This document shows positions 9,227 through 17,394 of a stretch of 56,332 nucleotides of DNA, in pieces (position 1 is the stretch's first letter; each line of letters begins with the position of its first letter). The position numbers were made by a program, and so were the translations under genes. This stretch comes from Pseudomonas asplenii (GTDB lineage: Bacteria; Pseudomonadota; Gammaproteobacteria; Pseudomonadales; Pseudomonadaceae). The stretch spans positions 1-56,332 of the forward strand of contig NZ_JSYZ01000005.1 in NCBI RefSeq assembly GCF_001293465.1, read 5' to 3'. The notes under the pieces were generated by a model, which saw only the letters and a program-made list of their open reading frames with translations, had not been told where the DNA came from and did not search any database.

Positions 9227-10531
9227 ATGGAATATATCTCCGTTTTTAAAGCGGAAGAATGTTGGAGGCGTTGCTTGAGTACTGAAAAAAGATCCCTCTG
9301 GCGGGACAGGAATTTCATGTGCCTTTGGGTAGGGCAGTCCGTCAGCGAGATGGGATCGTCTATCACAAATATTATCCTTCCGCTGCTCGCCATTACTGCG
9401 CTGAGTGCAAACCCGGAGGAGATTGGCTTACTTCGCGCCATGGCCTCCATCGCTGTATTGCTTGCATCAATTCCCTCGGGTGTATACATAGATAGATTCA
9501 ACAAGCGCCGCTTGATGATTGTTTGCGACTTTGTGCGGGCGGCGATATTGGTTACAGTCCCGTTATTTGCTTTTTACGATCAGCTCTCCATCTACTGGCT
9601 GTATGCCGTATCCTTCCTGTGTTCTGTGTTCTCTGTCGCCTTCGGCATCGCCTATCACTCCTACTATCCGATTTTTGTGGCGCGCAAGGATTTACCCGAA
9701 GCGAACAGCAAGATCGAAACCACGGAATCCGCTGCACGGGTTGGGGGGCCAGGGATCGGCACGTTCATGGCAGGCTGGATCGGGGCGCCTCTCACACTCT
9801 TGTTCGATGTCTTTTCCTATATCGCCAGCGCTGTTCTTCTATTTTTTACCAGGGCTGATGAGCCGAACAAGGAGAAGGCGATCAAAAGGCCTCCTGTGCT
9901 GAAGGAAATAGGTGATGGATTCAAGCTGCTATACGCCAACTCTGTATTGGCGAGAACTGCGGTGACCACCATTGGCTCGATGTTCTGTCTGGCTATGATG
10001 AATGCGGTTTTTTTATATTATTTAATTAACGATTTGAAGCTTTCGCCACAAATGGTTGGTGTTGTTTTTTTTATAGGCGAAGGTGGTGGGCTTTTGGCAG
10101 CTGTCTTCGCGAGTGCTCTGATGCGCTCGGTCGGAAGTGCAAAGATAATGTGGTGGGTGGTCTTTCTCAGTCCTGCTGGTTTCCTTCTGGGTGAGGCGAA
10201 AAGTTATCCGCTGCTTTTGCCTACACTCTATCTGTGTTTAACGTCTGTTCGCTTTGTGTTGTTTGATATTGCGCAGTATTCCTATCGACAGTCTTCTTGT
10301 CCGCTGGAAAGCCTCGGCAAGGTAACAGCAAGTATCAGAACTTGTATCGGCATTGCAGCGGCGAGTGGAGCAGTCATCGGCGGGTGGTTGGGGAGTTTTG
10401 TAAGTCCTATTGCGAGTATATTTATTGCGACTGTGTTGATGTGTGTTTCATCTCTTCCTGTGGTGTTTTCGGTGTTACGAAATACAAGAGACATTGAAGA
10501 CCTTCCCGCGCTGATTCACGTAGATCATTAA
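9227..10531 (+). CDS. MFS exporter (EntS-like, MFS_3 type)
   Basis: A 434-residue major facilitator protein with about twelve hydrophobic segments. The N-terminus reads RDRNFMCLWVGQSVSEMGSS, the start of the EntS/MFS_3 group, whose members export siderophores and other secondary metabolites. The A-motif-like loop SGVYIDRFNKRRLMIVCD lies between TM2 and TM3. AGGGA precedes the ATG. It is the first gene of the rightward arm, followed by the MbtH gene after about 80 bases, so it is the likely exporter of the peptide product and could contribute to self-resistance. Its AT-rich start and higher AT content than the NRPS genes agree with acquired DNA. Confidence 0.88.
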   Translation: MEYISVFKAEECWRRCLSTEKRSLWRDRNFMCLWVGQSVSEMGSSITNIILPLLAITALSANPEEIGLLRAMASIAVLLASIPSGVYIDRFNKRRLMIVCDFVRAAILVTVPLFAFYDQLSIYWLYAVSFLCSVFSVAFGIAYHSYYPIFVARKDLPEANSKIETTESAARVGGPGIGTFMAGWIGAPLTLLFDVFSYIASAVLLFFTRADEPNKEKAIKRPPVLKEIGDGFKLLYANSVLARTAVTTIGSMFCLAMMNAVFLYYLINDLKLSPQMVGVVFFIGEGGGLLAAVFASALMRSVGSAKIMWWVVFLSPAGFLLGEAKSYPLLLPTLYLCLTSVRFVLFDIAQYSYRQSSCPLESLGKVTASIRTCIGIAAASGAVIGGWLGSFVSPIASIFIATVLMCVSSLPVVFSVLRNTRDIEDLPALIHVDH

Positions 10532-10613
10532 AATATATCGAGTCTGCTGTAGGGTTTTCCTCGTGTCGTTTTAGTTTTCAAGTTTTCCTTGGTGAGACGG
10601 GAGTCGATTGCGC

Positions 10614-10835
10614 ATGGATAGCAAAAGCATATATGTCGTTGTCATAAATCAGCAAGAGCAATACTCCTTGTGGAGTAGCGACCGGGTAGTACCGGGTGGA
10701 TGGACCTCCATTGGTGTGACCGGCTCTCAGAAGTTCTGTTTGAACTGGATTCAAAAGAACTGGATAGATCAGCGCCCCGCCTCCCTGCGCAACAATATTG
10801 AGCCGGCCAAGGCGCTGTCGGCCGAGGGGCTGTGA
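10614..10835 (+). CDS. MbtH-like NRPS accessory protein
   Basis: A 73-residue protein with NQQEQYSLWSSDRVVPGGW and the C-terminal KNWIDQRPASLR, matching the invariant MbtH pattern (NxEQYSLWP, VPxGW, WxDMRPxSLR). The usual Met of DMRP is Gln here and the Pro after LW is Ser, minor departures. MbtH proteins bind adenylation domains and are needed for their solubility or activity. The ATG at 10614 has GGGAG ten bases upstream; an in-frame TTG at 10608 is less likely. Its stop codon overlaps the ATG of the following NRPS (TGATG), so the two are translationally coupled and presumably partners. Confidence 0.95.
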   Translation: MDSKSIYVVVINQQEQYSLWSSDRVVPGGWTSIGVTGSQKFCLNWIQKNWIDQRPASLRNNIEPAKALSAEGL

Positions 10836-13800
10836 TGAACAGTACCTTTGACGAAACTAATCACGCGCTCGATCTCCTATCTCGTTATCTTGAGAATGGC
10901 GTCTGCCTGAGTTTTGCTGCCGACCGATTCGAATTGCAGTTCATGGAGACCTCAGCCTCGCAGCTCCTGGAAGCGCTGACACCGGAGCTTCAAACGCACT
11001 TGCACAGCCTACTGCAGGAAGAAATCGGCAGACCGTTACAGGGCGGTATGCTAATGCCGTTGTCGTGGATTCAGCGCCGGCATTACTTTGTCACCCGCTA
11101 CGAAGGTGCCGAAGTTTCATCAACAGTGCCTCATGCGCTGCGCTTCAGCGGCAAGTTGGATCGAGCGGCTTTAAGTGAAGCTTTACTCCACCTACAGCGG
11201 GCGCATGCGATGCTCCGGACGTCCGTGCATGAAATGTATGGAGTGCTCTTTCAATGGGTCGCGCCAACGGCTCAACTGACAGTTGAGTTCGAGGATCTGT
11301 CGCACACGTCGACGGGTTCAAGAGAAGCACAGTTGGCCGCGTTTTCACTGGACATCATGCGTCGACCTTTTCAGCTCGACCGTGGCGTGCTGTTGCGCCC
11401 GGTACTGGTCAAGCTCAGTGACGAAGAGCATGTTTTGCTGCTGCCGTTGCACCATCTGATTGCTGATGGTTTGTCTCTGCGCGTGATCAACGACAGTCTG
11501 TTATCAGCCTATGAGAATTATCGAACTTCTGGTTGCGCTAACCTGCCGACTCCGAGTTCAACCTATGCTGACTTTATTCATTTTCAGCATTCCGAGCGGT
11601 CCCGAAAGGAGACCGAGCGGCACTTGAATTATTGGATCAAGCGCATGGCTGGCAAGCCCGCCATGCTCAGTTTGCCCACCGATAAGGCGCGGCCTGTTGC
11701 GCCTTCCTACAGAGGCCGTTACGTTGAACGTGTGCTTGATGAGGCGCTGACTAACGAGCTCATTGACTTTGCAAAGAAGCAACATGTCACGCCCTTCATG
11801 CTTTATAGCGCGGCGTTTCATATCCTGCTTGCACGGTATTCGGGTCAGAGTGAAGTGACCCTGGGCTACCCTTTCGGCAATCGTATTCGACGCGAGGACA
11901 CCGATACTGTCGGGTTGTTTGTCAACACGTTGCTGCAACGTGTTGAAGTCAGTGATGATCCCGTCACAAGTGTGTTCTTGACTCGAGTAAAGCGCGAGAT
12001 TCTGCTGGGGACGGGGCATCATCGACTGCAATTCGACAAGCTGTTGGATGCACTAGATGTAGAACGCAGCGCCAGTTACCACCCGATGTTTCAGGCATTC
12101 ATCGGTTACTACGGACAACAGGCAAACGCTGTAAAACCAACCAGCGTTTCGGTCAAGCCCTACATAGTGGACACCGGGGCGGCGCGTTTCGATCTGGAGT
12201 TGTTCCTTCGTCCCCAAGGTGGCGAAACCGTCATGATGCTCTGGGCGCAAGATGATCTTTTTCGGCCGGAGACATCCGCTAGGATGCTCGCCCACCTGGA
12301 AAATATCCTGAAGGGTATGCTCGCGGCCCCCGAAGAAAAGATCTCATCGTTGTCGCTGCTTTCTGAGCGGGAGTCCGGGGATCTATTGAGGTTGGCGAGG
12401 GGGGGCGAGCCGCTCCAGGCATGCACCACGATTCTTGAACAGATCGCTTATACGTGCCGCGCTTTTCCAGACCGGGTTGCTGTGCGATTTGAGGGACAGT
12501 CGATCTCTTTCCGCGAGCTTGATGCGGCTTCGTGGCAGGTGGCACGGTCCCTGATCGATCAGGGTGTGAAGTCGGGCGATGTTGTTGCGGTGCAGTTGCA
12601 ACGCTCAGCGGAGTTGCCGATCTGTCTGCTCGGGATTCTCAAGGCGGGCGCTGCCTATATGCCGTTGGATCCGTTGGCGCCGCAGGGTCGAGTGAGGGAA
12701 ATGCTCGATGATTGTTGCCCACGTGTCTTGATTGTCGAGGACAGTGCCATTGCGCCTGCTGGGGGGCAGCCTTGGGCCACTCTTTCTTCCTTGTTCCCTC
12801 AGGCACCGGCATATTCAGGCAGTGCGGTGATTGCGCACGGCCCGGCGAGCCAGGATCTAGCCTACGTGATCTTCACCTCGGGTTCCACGGGGCGGCCCAA
12901 AGGGGTGATGAACACCCATGAGGCGTTGCTGAACCGTCTGGCTTGGATGCAAAAGGCCTTCCCTCTACAAACCAGCGATGTCGTTGTGCAAAAGACACCG
13001 CTGACGTTCGATGTCTCTGTGTGGGAAGTGTTCTGGCCGCTTATGTATGGCGCAACACTGTTGATGGCCAAACCCGAAGGGCACAAGGATCCCGAGTACC
13101 TAGGGGCCCTTTTTTCAAGGGAGCAAGTGAGCGTCGCCCATTTTGTCCCTTCTATGTTGAGCGCTTTTGTGGCTGCCGAAGTGTTGCCGTCCTGCACACA
13201 TCTCAAGCAGGTGATCTGCAGTGGTGAAGCGCTGTCGTTGCGATTGGCCAAGGCCGTCAAGCAAACCAGTGCAGCCGAATTGCACAACCTGTATGGGCCT
13301 ACCGAGGCGGCCATTGACGTCACCTGGTACACGGTGACCGAAAGTAGCCTGAAGGATGGCAGTGTGCCGATCGGGCGTGCCATCGATGGACTGGAAATAT
13401 ACATCCTGGATGAAAATCTTAATCTGGTCCCTCCCGGCGTGGTTGGAGAAATCCATATTGGCGGTATCGGGTTGGCGCGTGGCTACATCAATCAACCGGC
13501 ACTTACTGCACAGAAATTCATTCCTTCACCCTTCAGTGACCAGGGCGCTCGGTTGTACCGGACAGGTGATCTGGGCAAACACCGTTGGGATGGTCAGATT
13601 GAGTATCTGGGTCGCAACGACAACCAGGTCAAACTGCGGGGTTTCCGTATTGAGTTGGGTGATATTGAAACGGCGCTGATGCGTCTACCAATCATTCGCG
13701 AAGCGGTAGTGACACTCAATCAAGACACGCTAGGCCACGCAACGCTAGCAGCGTTCCTGGCAAGTGATGACGTCAGCGCGCAAGTGATACGCCGTGCTCG

Positions 13801-16800
13801 CGAAGCGCTGTCATCCTCTTTGCCGGAATACATGATTCCATCCCTGTGGTCTGTTGTTGAAGTGTTCTCGAGATTGCAGTCAGGCAAGGTCGACCGGTCC
13901 GCTTTGCCAACACCCACCGCTTATGCCGATGCAGTTGGCGATATAGGGCCGCTTGAGCAAACGACGTTGAGTGGCATTGAGCAAGTATTGGCAACCGCCT
14001 GGGCACACGTACTAGGCAGAGCGGTCAACCACCGTGATGAAGACTTCTTTCATTTGGGCGGAGATTCAATTCGCAGTATTGAGTTGGTCGTGGCGGCCCG
14101 GCGAGCAGGCCTGCAACTGAGTGTGGAGAAGATTTTCCAGAACTCCACGCTGAGCCGGATGGCCCAGGTTACCACGTCGCTCAGAGGCCCAGCGTTGACG
14201 GCCATTGCTCCATTCGGGCTGATCCCAGCAGCCGTACAGCGAGAGCTTTCTGAGGGCATCGAAGATGCCTTTCCCTTGTCCCGGCTGATGACTGGGCTTT
14301 ACTACGAATCTGTGGCCAGTCCGGATTATCACATTTATACAACAGCAGTGGAGCTTGAGGGAGCGTTTGTCGAGTCTGTTTTTAAGCATGCGGTCGCGTT
14401 ACTGATGAGGCGCCATCCTTTCTTGAGAAGTTCGATTGATGTGTCTTCTTACCAACAGCCTTTGCAACTGATTCATCGCGACGTGGAGGTATCGCTCGCG
14501 GTTGTCGACATCAGCGAAATCAATCCGGCAGATCAGGCTGCTTTGTTCAAGGCTTGGTTCGATGAACAACGAACTTTCAGGTTCCAATGGGACAAGGCTC
14601 CGTTGTTCGCCATGACCGTGCATCGTCACAGTGCCTCGCGATTCACTCTGACGCTTGCCGAGCCTTATCTTGACGGGTGGAGTGTCACGCTGGTCATCAG
14701 TGAACTGCTTGAGTTGTACCAGCAGCTTCTAGAGAACTCAGACCCCGTTCTGGAGCCTGTAAGTGCACAGGGCGAGTTCTTGCTCAGAGAGACCAATGCG
14801 CTGAATGATCCAGATCACAAAGCGTTCTGGGCTAAACAGTTAGTCTACCCTCACCAGGGACAGTTGCCGTTTGTGAAAGGCAGCGATTACCGCACACTCA
14901 ACGTGCCGGTCTCCAGCACAACCTCAGACAACCTCAAACGTCTCGCACAATCACTGGGTGTGTCGATCAAGGCAGTTCTGCTCAGCGCCCATTTGCAAGT
15001 CATTGCTTTCATCAGTGGCCGCACTGAAGTCATCACCGGCCTGATGTCCAATAGTCGTCCGGAAACCACGGCAGGCATGTCGGCAGTCGGCATGTTCTTG
15101 AACACGTTGCCGTTGCGTATCAACGTAGCTGGCCTGACACGTCGTCAACTGATTCAGGCCGTACACGCTTTTGAGGCGCAGGCGCTGCCTTTCAGGAACT
15201 ACCCCTTTGCACAGATGTTGAGTGATGCTGGTATCGATAACGTCATCGACTCTACCTTCAACTACACCCATTTCAGACCTTACGAGCAATTCGCGAACAA
15301 CCAGGGGCTGGCGCTGAAGTCCATTAGGGCCACTGATCAGACTTATCACTCGCTGACCGCTCAATTCAGGCTCGATGTGCTAACTCAGGACGTCGGTCTG
15401 TTCGTGGAGTTCTCCAACACGGCGCTGTCGGACGCCGAGATGAAGCGAATTGCTTCTTACTATGAAGCGGCGTTATTACAACTTGCGACAAACCCTGGGG
15501 TCAGTGTCTGCCCTCTGGACAAACTCGCAGGCAGCAACGCTTATTCACTTCTGGTATCACCACCGGTAAAGCTGGAAGTCACCAGTCTGATCGCCGCTTT
15601 TGATGAGCAATGCCAGGCCTCACCACAGTCACTGGCATTGCTTTGTGAGGGTAGATCGGTCAGCTATGCGAGCCTGTCTCGGTGGGTCGATAAGTTCGCC
15701 GAAACGCTGTGCGAAGAGCGGGTGGAACCAGGCTCCATTATCGGTATTTGCGTCGAGCGTTCTGCAGAGTATGTCGTCGCAGTACTGGCAACGTTGCGTC
15801 TTGCTGCAACCTACATGCCTCTGGACCATACCAGTCCAACCGAGCGCTTGGGGATGATCTTGAATCAATCACGAGCCCGGTTGCTGATTGTGTCTGAGTC
15901 AACCCGGGGCAAAGTGCCCGGTGAGATTCGTACCGTGACGGTTGATGCAGTACCGGTCGATGAGTGGCGTTCCACAGCCAGATGGCCACTGAGTGCATCG
16001 CATCCGGCGGTTTTAATGTACACCTCTGGCAGTACGGGAACCCCAAAGGGTGTCCTGTTGCACGATGAGGCCATTCTCACGCGCCTGCAGTGGTCACGTA
16101 GCCATGAACTGAATAAACCCTCGGACGTTTTCGTGCTGAGAACGCCGGTTGGTTTTGTCGATGGCATCGCCGAAATGTTCGACGGGCTGCTCCGAGGCGT
16201 ACCCACCGTGATATTGCCGGATCGGATCAAAGACCCGGTGGAACTAATGAATTTCATCCAGACCCACCGGATTACCAAGCTGACCTGCGTGCCTGCGATT
16301 GCAACTGAAATGTTTGAGTCGGGTGCCGAAGCGAGCGTCAAATTGGCCACGCTCGACTGCCTGCACTTGAGCGGTGAGTTGCTCAAAGGCGAGTTGGTAG
16401 AAAAGATCCGGCAACACCTGCCGAGAGTTGATCTCATCAACCTGTACGGGTCGACAGAAGTCTGTGCAGACGCCACGGTGTTCAAGGTCCAGGAGGCTGC
16501 GGCTCTACTGACTCCGGTCGGTTTTCCGATCCCCGGTGCCCATGTGATGGTTGAGCATGAGGGGGGCGGCTACGCACCGATAGGAACACCTGGCGAGCTA
16601 CTGGTGGGTGGCCAGATCCTCGCCTTGGGCTACTTCGAGGATGCAAGTCAGACGGCACAGCGATTTATGCCCTCTTTGCTCAATGATGGCGGACGCGTCT
16701 ATCGCACGGGTGATATTGCTGTGCTGAGTGACAGCGGTGATTTGAATGTATTGGGGCGCGCCGATCGGCAGATAAAAATTCGAGGCATCCGCATCGAGCC

Positions 16801-17350
16801 TGCGGAAATCGAAGCAGCGCTGAAATCCCACGCACAGGTAGCTGAGGCACTGACCGTACAGCGCGAATCGGAAGGGCGAAAGGTGTTGGTCGCCTATGTT
16901 CGCCCGGCTGCAGAGGCTGATATGGCGACGACTGATTCGTTGATCGAGCATTTATCGTCGCGTGTCCTGATTGCGGCTATCCCGGACGTTTTCATCACGG
17001 TTGAGAGCTGGCCATTGTTGCCATCCGGGAAGATCGATATCAATGCGCTGCCTGTGTATGGACCACAAAGGGCCGAGGGCCGTCAGCCCGATGGCCTTAT
17101 CGAACTGGAGTTGGTCGCGCTATGGGAGCAGCGGCTCAAGACAGCGCTGGTCAGTGTCGATGATGACTTCTTTCAACTGGGCGGCAACTCGTTGTCCGCC
17201 ATTATTCTGGCCGGAATGATCGGGCGTCGATTCGGCGTCTCCGTGAATGTTTCAGATATTTTCGACCACAGGACCCTAGCGAAACAGGCGCATCTGCTTG
17301 AGGTGAAGCTGCTTGAAACCGAAGCAGCAGAGTTGGTGGATGACCAGTGA
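10835..17350 (+). CDS. Two-module NRPS: docking-C-A(Ser)-PCP-C*-A(beta-amino acid)-PCP
   Basis: A 2171-residue synthetase. Residues 1-65 resemble a TubC-type docking domain. The first C domain has HHLIADG at 206-212. The first A domain (FTSGSTGRPKG near 680) has pocket residues D-V-W-H-I-S-L-I-D, essentially the serine code. Its carrier has GGDSIRS, Ser1078. The second C-type domain has AEPYLDG at 1275-1281 in place of HHxxxDG, so both histidines are missing. The second A domain has FVDGIAEMF at 1774-1782, giving V-D-A-T-H-S-L-A-D: Asp235, which holds the alpha-amino group, is Val, and V-D with S-L-A-D matches the beta-alanine code. The last carrier (GGNSLSA, Ser2119) is followed by a short acidic tail and no thioesterase, so the chain must pass to another protein, most simply the minus-arm NRPS. 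ATG 10835 follows GAGGGG by five bases. Confidence 0.95.
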   Translation: MNSTFDETNHALDLLSRYLENGVCLSFAADRFELQFMETSASQLLEALTPELQTHLHSLLQEEIGRPLQGGMLMPLSWIQRRHYFVTRYEGAEVSSTVPHALRFSGKLDRAALSEALLHLQRAHAMLRTSVHEMYGVLFQWVAPTAQLTVEFEDLSHTSTGSREAQLAAFSLDIMRRPFQLDRGVLLRPVLVKLSDEEHVLLLPLHHLIADGLSLRVINDSLLSAYENYRTSGCANLPTPSSTYADFIHFQHSERSRKETERHLNYWIKRMAGKPAMLSLPTDKARPVAPSYRGRYVERVLDEALTNELIDFAKKQHVTPFMLYSAAFHILLARYSGQSEVTLGYPFGNRIRREDTDTVGLFVNTLLQRVEVSDDPVTSVFLTRVKREILLGTGHHRLQFDKLLDALDVERSASYHPMFQAFIGYYGQQANAVKPTSVSVKPYIVDTGAARFDLELFLRPQGGETVMMLWAQDDLFRPETSARMLAHLENILKGMLAAPEEKISSLSLLSERESGDLLRLARGGEPLQACTTILEQIAYTCRAFPDRVAVRFEGQSISFRELDAASWQVARSLIDQGVKSGDVVAVQLQRSAELPICLLGILKAGAAYMPLDPLAPQGRVREMLDDCCPRVLIVEDSAIAPAGGQPWATLSSLFPQAPAYSGSAVIAHGPASQDLAYVIFTSGSTGRPKGVMNTHEALLNRLAWMQKAFPLQTSDVVVQKTPLTFDVSVWEVFWPLMYGATLLMAKPEGHKDPEYLGALFSREQVSVAHFVPSMLSAFVAAEVLPSCTHLKQVICSGEALSLRLAKAVKQTSAAELHNLYGPTEAAIDVTWYTVTESSLKDGSVPIGRAIDGLEIYILDENLNLVPPGVVGEIHIGGIGLARGYINQPALTAQKFIPSPFSDQGARLYRTGDLGKHRWDGQIEYLGRNDNQVKLRGFRIELGDIETALMRLPIIREAVVTLNQDTLGHATLAAFLASDDVSAQVIRRAREALSSSLPEYMIPSLWSVVEVFSRLQSGKVDRSALPTPTAYADAVGDIGPLEQTTLSGIEQVLATAWAHVLGRAVNHRDEDFFHLGGDSIRSIELVVAARRAGLQLSVEKIFQNSTLSRMAQVTTSLRGPALTAIAPFGLIPAAVQRELSEGIEDAFPLSRLMTGLYYESVASPDYHIYTTAVELEGAFVESVFKHAVALLMRRHPFLRSSIDVSSYQQPLQLIHRDVEVSLAVVDISEINPADQAALFKAWFDEQRTFRFQWDKAPLFAMTVHRHSASRFTLTLAEPYLDGWSVTLVISELLELYQQLLENSDPVLEPVSAQGEFLLRETNALNDPDHKAFWAKQLVYPHQGQLPFVKGSDYRTLNVPVSSTTSDNLKRLAQSLGVSIKAVLLSAHLQVIAFISGRTEVITGLMSNSRPETTAGMSAVGMFLNTLPLRINVAGLTRRQLIQAVHAFEAQALPFRNYPFAQMLSDAGIDNVIDSTFNYTHFRPYEQFANNQGLALKSIRATDQTYHSLTAQFRLDVLTQDVGLFVEFSNTALSDAEMKRIASYYEAALLQLATNPGVSVCPLDKLAGSNAYSLLVSPPVKLEVTSLIAAFDEQCQASPQSLALLCEGRSVSYASLSRWVDKFAETLCEERVEPGSIIGICVERSAEYVVAVLATLRLAATYMPLDHTSPTERLGMILNQSRARLLIVSESTRGKVPGEIRTVTVDAVPVDEWRSTARWPLSASHPAVLMYTSGSTGTPKGVLLHDEAILTRLQWSRSHELNKPSDVFVLRTPVGFVDGIAEMFDGLLRGVPTVILPDRIKDPVELMNFIQTHRITKLTCVPAIATEMFESGAEASVKLATLDCLHLSGELLKGELVEKIRQHLPRVDLINLYGSTEVCADATVFKVQEAAALLTPVGFPIPGAHVMVEHEGGGYAPIGTPGELLVGGQILALGYFEDASQTAQRFMPSLLNDGGRVYRTGDIAVLSDSGDLNVLGRADRQIKIRGIRIEPAEIEAALKSHAQVAEALTVQRESEGRKVLVAYVRPAAEADMATTDSLIEHLSSRVLIAAIPDVFITVESWPLLPSGKIDINALPVYGPQRAEGRQPDGLIELELVALWEQRLKTALVSVDDDFFQLGGNSLSAIILAGMIGRRFGVSVNVSDIFDHRTLAKQAHLLEVKLLETEAAELVDDQ

Positions 17351-17394
17351 CTGCCGGGCAGTTGGCATCGTTATAGATAGGAATGTGAGACGAC

